NCBI GenBank assembly: GCA_907163375.1
Contig: CAJQUW010011519.1
Location: 1-64,000 of the forward strand
Direction: 5' to 3'
Origin: Prostheceraeus crozeri
Lineage: Eukaryota; Platyhelminthes; Polycladida; Euryleptidae
DNA: 64,000 nucleotides
The notes under the pieces are model-generated. The model ran no database searches. It saw nothing but the letters and a program-made list of their open reading frames with translations, and was not told the DNA's origin. Both the position numbers and the translations under genes were made by a program. This document shows, piece by piece, positions 43,854-51,276 of the stretch. Position 1 is the first letter of the stretch; the number at the start of each line of letters is the position of its first letter.

Positions 43854-45130
43854 TAACGATTATACTGAAGAATCACGTCACGATACTTTGTAATTTCAAT
43901 ATTTGAATCGAAGACTGCATAAATTAATACATTGATCGTCTCAGGTAGTGTTCTTTTGAACGTCAAATCCAAACGAATATTATGAGGCACGTTCGCTTGA
44001 CGATAGGGTGCACTAATATCGCTGTCAGCAGTCAAATCAAATGCATAAATAGTATATCCACTCTTAAACTCTTTCATAGTCAGTCCGTTGGTATCATCCG
44101 TATTGTAAAAGCCAAAGACATCCATAAAATCAACATAACTGCGCATAAATTGATCCGAAGCAAAATCTGGTTTGTAGGGTGGACCAGGATGACTCACACC
44201 ATTAACACGTAAAGCAATTTCACTTAACTGATTGTGTTTAAAATTGAAAGGATTCTTCTTTATATTACCATTAAATGCATCATTTTCAACCATTGCCACC
44301 ATGAGGAGCTTTGGTGCTTCCGATGGAAAGAGGCCATCTTTCATGAAACTCTTTTGATCTTTCGGAATTGTAAAGGTGAGAAGCTTTGTATGCTGAACGG
44401 GGTAAATGGCATTTTGGCGGTTAAGACCTTCAGCATGCCCTCTAATGACACTTGGATTCGGTACTACTCGACGAATGTAAAGTGCAATATCTTCCACATG
44501 AATTCTAAAATTGTCAACTTTAGCAAATGCATTCAGCGCAAATTCAGGCTTATTCAATGTCAGCTTGAGTCGCATGCTGGTATTACAGAGTAAAAACTTT
44601 GACTGTCTAAAGAAGTCTAAATTCAGCGGACCATATAGCTGACATACTCTACTATCTTTAATCATAGCAGATCGCTTTACAAAGCCACTGTTTGTTTCAA
44701 CATCAAATTTTCCTGCTTCATCTCTGTACCATCCCATGGCTTCCATATGACTTTTTTGTGCTGCTGGATGAAACTGTGATACATGATTGAAATATGATTT
44801 ATAGGGATAATCGCTTTGACCACCTTCCACCTGCTGCTCTCCAATCGTTAGAGAAACATCGCGAAGTAATGTAGTCAATGGTAAATTGTTCAGTCCAACT
44901 TTATGTGCATCGTCAATAGCAGTTCCATCTGCTTGCTGAATTCTAAACCTCAAATCAAGCATCGCATAACTCAAATCTATGTAGTCATCACTACCACCAG
45001 GAATAACAAATTCAATGGGGCCAGCATTCTCAGCTGTTCGAGGATGATAATCTACAATACTTGAACTAAGAATATCTGTCTGTATGGCTTGTTGATCGAA
45101 CAAACAAAAACCGGAAGTTTTACACTCCAT
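43853..45130 (-). CDS. Putative major capsid (hexon-like) protein
   Basis: 425 residues. Matches the widespread invertebrate Polinton protein often annotated F54H12.2-like: an N-terminal FDQQAIQTDI segment, then FVIPGGSDDYIDLSYAMLDL, the LNNLPLTTLLRDVSLTIGEQ block and QSDYPYKSYFNHVSQ, later KLTLNKPEFAL and YAVFDSNIEITK at the C-terminus. The strand-rich pattern and the position between the protease and a basic core protein fit a jelly-roll capsid protein. It is shorter than the ~600-residue capsid proteins of many Polintons, so penton versus hexon assignment needs structure prediction. No indels seen. Confidence 0.8.
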   Translation of the reverse strand: MECKTSGFCLFDQQAIQTDILSSSIVDYHPRTAENAGPIEFVIPGGSDDYIDLSYAMLDLRFRIQQADGTAIDDAHKVGLNNLPLTTLLRDVSLTIGEQQVEGGQSDYPYKSYFNHVSQFHPAAQKSHMEAMGWYRDEAGKFDVETNSGFVKRSAMIKDSRVCQLYGPLNLDFFRQSKFLLCNTSMRLKLTLNKPEFALNAFAKVDNFRIHVEDIALYIRRVVPNPSVIRGHAEGLNRQNAIYPVQHTKLLTFTIPKDQKSFMKDGLFPSEAPKLLMVAMVENDAFNGNIKKNPFNFKHNQLSEIALRVNGVSHPGPPYKPDFASDQFMRSYVDFMDVFGFYNTDDTNGLTMKEFKSGYTIYAFDLTADSDISAPYRQANVPHNIRLDLTFKRTLPETINVLIYAVFDSNIEITKYRDVILQYNR

Positions 45131-45132
45131 GA

Positions 45133-45588
45133 TTAGAAGTTATAGCAGCGTCGTCGTTTAGCGCCTGATGAATGATTAGAGCCTCTGCGACGTTTGCGTG
45201 AATGCCTTTTGACTGAAGATCGCACCTTACCAGCTCCGCGATGTTTCCTCCTTCCTTTTCTCATTCGTTTAGGTGATTTCTTTCCTTGAGTAACACCAGC
45301 AATGGTCTGCTTCAATGTTTTTAAACCGCGTTCCTTCCCACGATTCAACAAACTGCTCTTAAAACTTCTACCTCTGGAAAGATCACTAGCAACATCACCA
45401 GCAAAGCCAACGGCATTACTTAAAACATTTCGTTTTAAAGATCTACCGACATTGGATATGAGAGGTGCTACAACAGATTTCAGTGCACCAAGTATGCTAC
45501 CTCCACGTTGGCGGCGAGCACCGATGTAAATTTGTCCTCCACCACTTACGTAGGAGGGTCGTGAATAAAATGAGGCAGTTGGATTCAT
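45133..45588 (-). CDS. Basic core / pX- or pVI-like virion protein
   Basis: 151 residues, very basic. A Gly-rich start (SGGGQIYIGARRQRGGSILG) is followed by a short amphipathic or hydrophobic segment (ALKSVVAPLISNVG) and a C-terminus packed with Arg and Lys (KSPKRMRKGRRKHRGAGK... KRHSRKRRRGSN). This resembles the condensing or membrane-active core proteins of adenoviruses and adintoviruses. RGGS and GAGK-type sites may be cleaved by the adenain-like protease. Stop and capsid ATG are only 2 bp apart. ATGCAAAGTTGTAAC lies upstream of its ATG, so it probably heads the core-capsid-protease transcript. Confidence 0.75.
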   Translation of the reverse strand: MNPTASFYSRPSYVSGGGQIYIGARRQRGGSILGALKSVVAPLISNVGRSLKRNVLSNAVGFAGDVASDLSRGRSFKSSLLNRGKERGLKTLKQTIAGVTQGKKSPKRMRKGRRKHRGAGKVRSSVKRHSRKRRRGSNHSSGAKRRRCYNF

Positions 45589-45629
45589 AGCTCAAACCCT
45601 AAACATTGTTAGTTACAACTTTGCATGAA

Positions 45630-46718
45630 TCACTGTCGATCACTTAGATGAAAGATGTCGGCACGACGCATCCAAGAGTTCATACTTGAAGGATAACCAG
45701 TCCATTTAACAAGACACCATTCTTCACCTTGCCGTTTTTTACATCGAATGATTTTCTCTACCAAATATGTTTCACTTTCAGTGACTACCTCAATCTCATC
45801 GCGGTAAAAGCTACCCTCAATTTCTTCATTATCGTAATCTTTCAACTTGTAGGTGGTCGGAGAGTCTTTTTGATTAATCCTTGATACTGTAAATACCTCC
45901 TCTGTCCAATTCGGGAGGTACCCTTTAGCAAAAACACTTTTCACTTTTGAGATACGAACTTTATCGCCAATTTTCACATCACTTTTCACATGAGTGCGTT
46001 TACGTTGGAATGATTCGCGCACTTTATCTACATTGTCAGCATTTACATCTACTGGTCTGAGTCCAATAGAACGATGGATAGAGTGATTGTAGGCATGGAG
46101 TGTATCTTGTAGAACCTTTGTCCAATTTTGTGTCAAGTTGGCAGTAAAATGTCGCCACAAACGATTTTTTAATGTGCGATTAAAACGTTCAACGAGTGCA
46201 GCTTTATAAGCGCTCTTTACACTAAACAACTCAATGTCATGCCTCTCAAATAATCTTGTCACATGCTGATTTTCAAACTCTTTTCCTTGATCACTCTGAA
46301 TTCTTTTTGGAATGCGACCTTCTCGAAAAATTGTTTGGAATGCTTTTGCTACTCCTTTCCCTTCTTTAGTTTTTAAAGGTTGAGCCCACGCATAACGCGA
46401 GAAAATATCAATGACGGTTAAAATAAAATTATTGCCCGAGTTATGTTTTGAAATGGAGGCAACATCGCACAAATCTGCTTGCCACTGTTCATCGATGTCA
46501 TGAACAATATAATGGCGGGTGCGGTACTTCTTTTTCGCTTGTTTGTGGAGTGTATAGGTAGCCTGACCCTTTAACCATCGTTTCACTTGTGATTGTGGAA
46601 GACCACTCGCTTTTGATAATTTCTTGATAGATGCAAATCCTGCCGGATGTTTTACATCATAATAGATTGACTTCAAACGTTCAGTCGATGACGGCTGACT
46701 CTTTTTCCTCCTTCTCAT
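45630..46718 (-). CDS. Retrovirus-like integrase with chromodomain
   Basis: About 362 residues from the ATG at 46718; the frame is open to 46850, but that part overlaps a Cys-rich ORF and has odd composition. An N-terminal helix-turn-helix-like part (KSIYYDVKHPAGFASIKKL, QVKRWLKGQ) is followed by the DDE core: Asp in DEQWQADLCDV, Asp in RIQSDQGKEFEN and Glu in ALVERFNRTLKNR. A C-terminal SH3-like region (VKIGDKVRISKV...FAKGYLPNW) leads to a chromodomain (YLVEKIIRCKK..., EWCLVKWTGY, NSWMRRADI). It inserts the element and leaves the 6-bp duplication seen at the ends. The chromodomain may guide insertion to certain chromatin. Catalytic residues are intact. Confidence 0.95.
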   Translation of the reverse strand: MRRRKKSQPSSTERLKSIYYDVKHPAGFASIKKLSKASGLPQSQVKRWLKGQATYTLHKQAKKKYRTRHYIVHDIDEQWQADLCDVASISKHNSGNNFILTVIDIFSRYAWAQPLKTKEGKGVAKAFQTIFREGRIPKRIQSDQGKEFENQHVTRLFERHDIELFSVKSAYKAALVERFNRTLKNRLWRHFTANLTQNWTKVLQDTLHAYNHSIHRSIGLRPVDVNADNVDKVRESFQRKRTHVKSDVKIGDKVRISKVKSVFAKGYLPNWTEEVFTVSRINQKDSPTTYKLKDYDNEEIEGSFYRDEIEVVTESETYLVEKIIRCKKRQGEEWCLVKWTGYPSSMNSWMRRADIFHLSDRQ

Positions 46719-46896
46719 CTTTTTTCTTTCTTGCCTTTCTACATTTACAACAACTGCAGCATTTAGCTTTAGCGGTTTTGCGATCGTGTTCACATTGCTT
46801 AGGGGTTTCATTATGAGAGCTGGCGCAGCAAGTGCAAGTGACAACGACATTCACCTCTGGCGGCTCATTACATGGCAAGCAACACATCTGCTTCAT
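46681..46896 (-). CDS. Small Cys-rich protein overlapping the integrase start
   Basis: 71 residues with 12 Cys, mostly in pairs (MKQMCCLPC, VVVTCTCCASSH, AKCCSCCKCRKARKKKDEKE). It starts 1 bp after the stop of the upstream gene and its end overlaps the integrase start by about 38 bp, the same tight packing as its neighbours, which supports it as a gene. It may bind zinc. It could act alone, or, if a frameshift or splice joined it to the integrase, provide an N-terminal zinc domain; nothing in the sequence proves that. Confidence 0.55.
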   Translation of the reverse strand: MKQMCCLPCNEPPEVNVVVTCTCCASSHNETPKQCEHDRKTAKAKCCSCCKCRKARKKKDEKEEKESAVID

Positions 46897-46897
46897 A

Positions 46898-47590
46898 TTA
46901 ATAGTCTGAGAACATGTATTTCCTAGGAGGAGCTGTTTTACGTTTTCCTTTTACCAGTTTTAGTGGCGATACAGATCTACGTCGAGTTCTTCCCCTTGTT
47001 TGCTTAGTGAGTGTGGGAGGGGATGTAGCAGGTGACGTCTTAAACCAATTTGTTGGCATTTTCATCGCCTGAAGCATTGGAGTAGTAGCCACTGTTGAAT
47101 CAAGTTCTTTCAATGTCTCATTATTTAAAGCAAATTTTGGCACATTATGCTTTTTCAATAGTTTAAGAAAGTATGACCAACCAGGTGGAACATAGCCCTG
47201 ACGGCGCTTTCTACGTGTCGCATACTGAATCAAGTCTTCATAACGTGAAGCATCAATCACTTTATTTTCATCTGTAATGATTTCTCCTCTATCATTTACA
47301 TTGAGATGGGGTTCAATACTGTTGAAAAGAGATATGGCATGTGCGCGAGATGCTAAAGGTGTAGCAGTCGATACAGAGTCACGCATCTTATTCTTCAAGT
47401 TTTTCAATTGCTCAACAGTTTCCGATTGTAATAATACAGCACGATGTGGATCTTTGATGTGAACATTTTGCTGATAATCTATTTCTTTCCTATACATTTG
47501 ATTTGCAAGAGGTTGCTTTACTTGCTGCATGGCAGTCAATTGTACATATTCATCCTGAGGAATAACAATCATGCGAGAATAAGAACTCAT
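46898..47590 (-). CDS. Conserved basic protein of the Polinton morphogenesis block
   Basis: 230 residues, function not known. MSSYSRMIVIPQDEYVQL at the N-terminus, a helical middle (EQLKNLKNKMRDSVS), a segment DASRYEDLIQYATRRKRRQ followed by VPPGWSYFLKLLKKHNVPKF, and a basic tail (TRGRTRRRSVSPLKLVKG). I recall similar ORFs next to the packaging ATPase in other invertebrate Polintons, but none has an established role. Its ATG overlaps the ATPase stop in ATGA, so it is likely translated from the same transcript. The basic tail could contact DNA. Confidence 0.7.
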   Translation of the reverse strand: MSSYSRMIVIPQDEYVQLTAMQQVKQPLANQMYRKEIDYQQNVHIKDPHRAVLLQSETVEQLKNLKNKMRDSVSTATPLASRAHAISLFNSIEPHLNVNDRGEIITDENKVIDASRYEDLIQYATRRKRRQGYVPPGWSYFLKLLKKHNVPKFALNNETLKELDSTVATTPMLQAMKMPTNWFKTSPATSPPTLTKQTRGRTRRRSVSPLKLVKGKRKTAPPRKYMFSDY

Positions 47591-48204
47591 AGTTTGTAGA
47601 TAATCATGGGAGTTTTCAAAATATCACTTCGAAATCTAAATTCTTCCGGACACTCTTGCGTAAAGTCAATGAATAAGTAACCGTATGGTTTTTCAGTAGC
47701 TGCTTGAAAAATTTCAATTAAGGCTTTTGATCCTCTGGGTGCAACTTGTCGCGCTAAAATTTCAAATTGACTTTTATCTCGCGGATTCTTGAAAATAGCA
47801 TAATAGTGTGTATTCAGGTTTCGTGTACGAGCTTCTTTTCCATCAGGAAACAAATTTTGTGTAATATAGATGATAAAACACCTTTTATGGTGTGCTGCGC
47901 GAGTGAACATATCTGTAACATCTTTTGAATTCTTACTTTCTTTTAATAAATCATCCAATACAACAACATCATTAGACTGAAGTTTATCCACTGGAATAAT
48001 TCCTTCATGTCGAATAAAGTTGCGACTTTGCAATTCCTGAAACAGCGACGGTTGATAAATACCATAACACCAAATCACTCGATTGATAGGTTCCTTAAAC
48101 AACTCCCTTCTTTTATCCAATAAATTCAGCGTGAAAACAGTTTTACCTGCATGAGATGGACCTGATACAGTCAGAACTTTATCACATTGAAGTCTGAAAT
48201 CCAT
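47587..48204 (-). CDS. FtsK/HerA-type genome-packaging ATPase
   Basis: 205 residues from the ATG at 48204; the frame extends to 48252 but only to a TTG. Walker A is GPSHAGKTVF (about residue 15), Walker B is DVVVLDDLL (about 82), followed by a sensor-like FIIYITQNLF. The C-terminal LFIDFTQECPEEFRFRSDI is typical of Polinton A32/FtsK-like ATPases. It would pump DNA into preformed capsids. The start lies about 30 bp after the upstream stop; its stop overlaps the next ATG. All motifs intact. Confidence 0.93.
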   Translation of the reverse strand: MDFRLQCDKVLTVSGPSHAGKTVFTLNLLDKRRELFKEPINRVIWCYGIYQPSLFQELQSRNFIRHEGIIPVDKLQSNDVVVLDDLLKESKNSKDVTDMFTRAAHHKRCFIIYITQNLFPDGKEARTRNLNTHYYAIFKNPRDKSQFEILARQVAPRGSKALIEIFQAATEKPYGYLFIDFTQECPEEFRFRSDILKTPMIIYKL

Positions 48205-48235
48205 TTTATTACTTTGAGACTCAACATTTGCATAA

Positions 48236-48592
48236 TTAACGCTTAGAGCCAAAGATATTTCCCAATAGGTTGCCCACGGCAGGAGCTATCATTGGAAGTA
48301 TTGCTGAAAGGAAACCGCCCTTTTGTGTTAGAGTTTTCCTCTTTCTTTGAAGGGCGACTTTAGGATTGGAGATGAAACGCAATTTCGTAGCATATCGCTT
48401 AAGTAACTTTCGTTGTTTTCGCGCTAATTTCTTCGTCCTCAACTTCCTCACATGAGAAATAATTTCACAAATGAATTTATCGTTAGCATGTCGTATAGCA
48501 TTGTATCGCTGATTTGCTTTCATTCGTCGGAGAGCTTGAATGGCTGAAGAAAACTTTTGACTTTTACGTTTCGTCATTTTACGTTTCGCCAT
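48236..48592 (-). CDS. Small basic protein with hydrophobic C-terminus
   Basis: 118 residues. The first ~95 are strongly basic and helical (MAKRKMTKRKSQKF, KKLARKQRKLLKRYATKLRF). The end is KGGFLSAILPMIAPAVGNLL, a short hydrophobic stretch followed by a Lys/Arg tail. A basic helix with a GGFLxxLLP-type tail is common beside the ATPase in invertebrate Polintons; it may be a minor virion or membrane-lytic protein, but no function is established. GCAAAGACTAAC precedes its ATG by about 20 bp. Confidence 0.75.
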   Translation of the reverse strand: MAKRKMTKRKSQKFSSAIQALRRMKANQRYNAIRHANDKFICEIISHVRKLRTKKLARKQRKLLKRYATKLRFISNPKVALQRKRKTLTQKGGFLSAILPMIAPAVGNLLGNIFGSKR

Positions 48593-48643
48593 TTTCCGTG
48601 TTAGTCTTTGCTAAAACCTATCTTTACCACATTTGCATAGGTA

Positions 48644-48967
48644 CTAACTATTGCGACATAAGTGACACTCGAAATGAGCAATGTCACAGTGGTTACATTG
48701 GCAAAGTTGAATGCAATTACGTATGAAACAGCGTTGACAAAAAGCATGCTTACATCTCTTGAAGATGCGCTTTTCATTTCCATCCTTTCGCTTACATACA
48801 TCGCAACACATAGTTTCACCGTTACTGATGTCTATAGCAAGTCTTTTTGAAGATATGAATTTGCTAGCCTTTTCTAAATAATAGACGCATGTACAGAAGG
48901 AATATACTTCGAGAGTGAGCAGACATAGCTCGAAAACCAGTTGTGCTACAATCAAGTACCACTGCAT
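48644..48967 (-). CDS. Membrane-anchored RING-like zinc-finger protein
   Basis: 107 residues from the ATG at 48967, 2 bp after the upstream stop; the longer frame starts at TTG. A hydrophobic N-terminus (WYLIVAQLVFELCLLTLEVY) should span or enter a membrane. The C-terminal half has CCDVCKRKDG, FKRCKHAFCQRCFIRNC and CNHC...CHLC, the Cys/His spacing of a RING-type finger (CxxC, CxHxxCxxC, CxxC). RING proteins usually act as ubiquitin ligases, so a host-modifying role is possible. This is inferred from cysteine spacing only. Confidence 0.6.
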   Translation of the reverse strand: MQWYLIVAQLVFELCLLTLEVYSFCTCVYYLEKASKFISSKRLAIDISNGETMCCDVCKRKDGNEKRIFKRCKHAFCQRCFIRNCIQLCQCNHCDIAHFECHLCRNS

Positions 48968-48969
48968 TT

Positions 48970-49380
48970 TCAATTTTTCTTTATGGAAAGTTGAATGTGA
49001 ATATCTGAAATCGCTTCAATCACTAGACTGCTACCATGATGGTTAAATGCGTTAAGACGTTCAGCAATTTTTATCATATGTCTTTTAAAAAATTCTTGGG
49101 GGTGATCTACCACTTCCATTGAATAAGAAGCAAAATGGAAAGAGCGACTTTCCACCTCTTCCTTTCCAAAATGACTAAACTTAATTTTCGCAACTAATCG
49201 CGCCATGATAATGCTATCAGAGAATGTATTCATTAACTCTAGAAATAGAGTGCTAGCATCATCGACCACTGCTTCGATGTCGGTCTCATCTTTATGAAAT
49301 TTTATCACATAATCTTGAACAGCTCCTTTTAAACTTTGCCTATGAAAACGTAATGTTCCGCAGTCGTTTGAGAAAGACAT
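48970..49380 (-). CDS. Conserved-looking ORF of unknown function (136 aa)
   Basis: Not recognised with confidence. MSFSNDCGTLRFHRQSLKG leads to a segment with QDYVIKFHKDETDIE, then IMARLVAKIKFSHFG, FHFASYSMEVV and a closing HIQLSI. The pattern (strand-rich, F-K-H-F-S phrases) recalls the N-terminal part that precedes polymerase-linked ORFs in some Polintons, but the match is weak. Its stop is followed by the next ATG after 2 bp, so it shares a transcript with the RING-like gene. Confidence 0.6.
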   Translation of the reverse strand: MSFSNDCGTLRFHRQSLKGAVQDYVIKFHKDETDIEAVVDDASTLFLELMNTFSDSIIMARLVAKIKFSHFGKEEVESRSFHFASYSMEVVDHPQEFFKRHMIKIAERLNAFNHHGSSLVIEAISDIHIQLSIKKN

Positions 49381-49467
49381 GATCGCCCTTTATCTAACCC
49401 ATCCATTGCATGAAAACAACAACTCTTCTCATAGTAACATTTATTGAATAATGGTAACAAGCATGCA

Positions 49468-49998
49468 TTATAAATCAATGGTTTGAAAGAGATAAAATAG
49501 ATACAGCTGGTAACTATCATATAGCGAGCAATGATAACCATACAGGACTTTGGCAGTGTTGAGGTAAGGAGGAAAGAAGCATTGGTTATGAACGTAGCTA
49601 CTACAACGAACAGACAAAATAGGAACACACAAATCCTTAAAACGTTTTGTGACTTCATGATAATGTTGATTCACTCTACTATCCCAAGGTGGGAGCAAAA
49701 TATCATCAATGATTAGATTGGGAAATACTTTCCTCTCCTTACCAGGATTATTACAAAAGATGCGTATAACATTGAAAGCAGCTAACCATCGTTTAAAGTC
49801 AATAAGAAGAGCACTCTCACAAGAAAAGCCATAGTCTTGCAAATATTTCAGATTAAGTCCATGAATGTGTTTTCTCGCCCATTGATCAACATTGGGATCG
49901 CAGTTGGCATGTTGATGATAGACACTAACAATCTGATATGTCCAATTGTTCATAGCAATAGCACTGAGCTCCTGTACAGGTTCACCCTCACAATCCAT
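49468..49998 (-). CDS. Putative DEDDh-type exonuclease-like protein (176 aa)
   Basis: MDCEGEPVQELSAIAMN at the very start matches an ExoI motif (DxE followed by ...EL..IA). A middle stretch RIFCNNPGKERKVF is a possible ExoII region, though the usual Asp is not clear. YHCSLYDSYQLY near the C-terminus has the HxxxxD spacing of a DEDDh ExoIII motif. Similar ORFs with an RxHIHGLN-type segment (here ARKHIHGLNLKYL) occur in other invertebrate Polintons. It could proofread or process DNA ends, or act on RNA. The unclear ExoII residue leaves activity open. Confidence 0.6.
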   Translation of the reverse strand: MDCEGEPVQELSAIAMNNWTYQIVSVYHQHANCDPNVDQWARKHIHGLNLKYLQDYGFSCESALLIDFKRWLAAFNVIRIFCNNPGKERKVFPNLIIDDILLPPWDSRVNQHYHEVTKRFKDLCVPILSVRCSSYVHNQCFFPPYLNTAKVLYGYHCSLYDSYQLYLFYLFQTIDL

Positions 49999-50050
49999 AA
50001 AAATGATGATAGAAGCCTAAAACGGAAATTTACACATCTAAGGAAACGTT

Positions 50051-50251
50051 CTATAACATATTACAAAATGAAGAATTACATCGATGCTTTTCACGACAAA
50101 ATACACAAATGATATGATGGCAACGAAGAAGTAAAATGTATCTAATAAGACCACGTCTACGACACTCAAAGCACATAAGCGAATTGTCATAGGGTAGAGT
50201 TAGGAAAGGACTAGCAATTCTCCTTCTTTGATTTGCGTTTTGATGTAGCAT
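50051..50251 (-). CDS. Small Cys/His-rich (RING-like) protein
   Basis: 66 residues from the ATG at 50251. The frame holds LMCFECRRRG, LLRCHHIICVFC and HRCNSSFCN, i.e. CxxC, CxHxxCxxC and a final C...C pair, a compact RING or zinc-ribbon pattern. It overlaps the end of the upstream gene by about 40 bp in another frame. Short length and overlap make it uncertain, but the Cys spacing is like that of the RING-like gene 1.1 kb downstream. Confidence 0.45.
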   Translation of the reverse strand: MLHQNANQRRRIASPFLTLPYDNSLMCFECRRRGLIRYILLLRCHHIICVFCREKHRCNSSFCNML

Positions 50252-50986
50252 TCTTCTCCGACTTGCGCTTCGTACCACTGCTGTTAAGGATTTGATCAAT
50301 TATGTCGTCCACGTTCGGTGGTTTCGGAATATATAGGATGGATTCCATATGCATGGAGAGAGAGGCTATTTTATTATCCTTGTGTCGACCATAATATAGC
50401 CCATTCACTTTGAAAAGGATATCCCAAGTACCTTCTCCGAGCTCATCACATCTGATGGGTATTGAATGATCTCCCTCCTTCTTATAGTAAGTACACCAAT
50501 GTGATACCGGTAGGCAAATGTGATTACCATCCCAAATCTTTCTATAGGGAGTATCCTTGTCATCTCTAGCCTTCCACTCTTGAGCAAGAGGAGTAGGAAT
50601 GTCCATATTTAATGTCACGTACTCCTCAATAATATCAAGTTGGTGGCGAATGTACGGACTCACGGGGATCAGTATGTAGCCCCCATACTGATTGTGCATT
50701 ATCTTGACATCCGTGGAAGGGAGCATTCCCGTTTGGAGTACTACGCTATGATCATCATAACGCAAGGCTTGTTTAAATTTACGCTGTAGCGGTGTAGGAT
50801 TATGTACCTTGGATGTTTCTTCCACTGGCCTCAGTTGTAGATGATCTGACCGTAGCGAACCTTGTAACGTTTGACCGCCATTTTGTCCTACTAGTGCAGC
50901 AGATGGAGTAGATGCCTGAAAATGAAAAAAGATTGTATTAAGTTTACGTTCAAGGGAGGAGAGGGAGGGAAGCAGCGACTTACCAT
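50211..50986 (-). CDS. Spliced right-end gene of unknown function
   Basis: About 235 residues. The initiator ATG (50986-50984) lies directly before a donor GTAAGT; the intron runs 50983-50916 and the coding exon 50915-50211. The frame is preserved. No ATG suits the unspliced frame, which supports the splice. The body is soluble, with an aromatic-rich middle (YRKIWDGNHICLPVSHWCTY) and a very basic tail (KRKSEKNATSKRKSKKENC), probably a nuclear-localisation signal. Its TATA/initiator, leader and ATG-then-intron layout copy those of the DNA polymerase gene, so the two are likely co-regulated. No family recognised. Confidence 0.75.
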
Positions 50987-51011
50987 TTTAGTTGGATAAT
51001 AGAACAGGGAA

Positions 51012-51092
51012 CTAGAGAGAGAAAATGTGCGTCCGTCACTCGTGTGATTCAACGATGGAATGATTCTCACTGTGGAAGGCTCGCTATTTATA
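51012..51092 (-). promoter_or_regulatory. TATA, initiator and shared leader of the right-end gene
   Basis: TATAAATA on the minus strand at 51092-51085, TCATT with its A at 51061 (31 nt on). A leader starting GAATCACACGAGTGACGG at 51050 is nearly the same as that of the polymerase gene. Two ATTGG (inverted CCAAT) boxes lie upstream near 51112 and 51128. Confidence 0.7.
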
Positions 51093-51148
51093 AAGAAATG
51101 CTTGATTCTCATTGGATGATGATCCTCATTGGACAATAACATCAAGTT

Positions 51149-51230
51149 GATTCCAAATCTGGCATCCGTTTACCAATCCGATAGTTCGTTTTGAAGCTAC
51201 AGCCCAAAACGTCCCAAATTCTAACTCTGT
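51149..51230. repeat. Degenerate duplicate of a TIR segment
   Basis: CCAAATCTGGCATCCGTTTACC...GATAGTTCGTTTTG is a diverged direct copy of the TIR stretch near 51467-51530 (CCGAATCTGGCCTCCGTTTTC...GATGCTTCGTTTGG). It marks an older TIR or array remnant inside the present TIR. Confidence 0.65.
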
Positions 51231-51276
51231 CGTTTTTCACCAATGTCCCAAAATCTTAAATGGCGTCTCACATGTA

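Noticed and set aside
45630..46850. LTR retrotransposon (from the chromodomain integrase)
   Set aside because: No reverse transcriptase, protease-RT order or LTRs are nearby; the integrase sits among Polinton capsid and ATPase genes inside Polinton TIRs.
49329..49658. 109-codon minus-strand frame with hydrophobic and Cys-rich residues
   Set aside because: It overlaps the end of the exonuclease-like gene and the start of the next ORF in another frame, and lacks a supporting start or conserved pattern.
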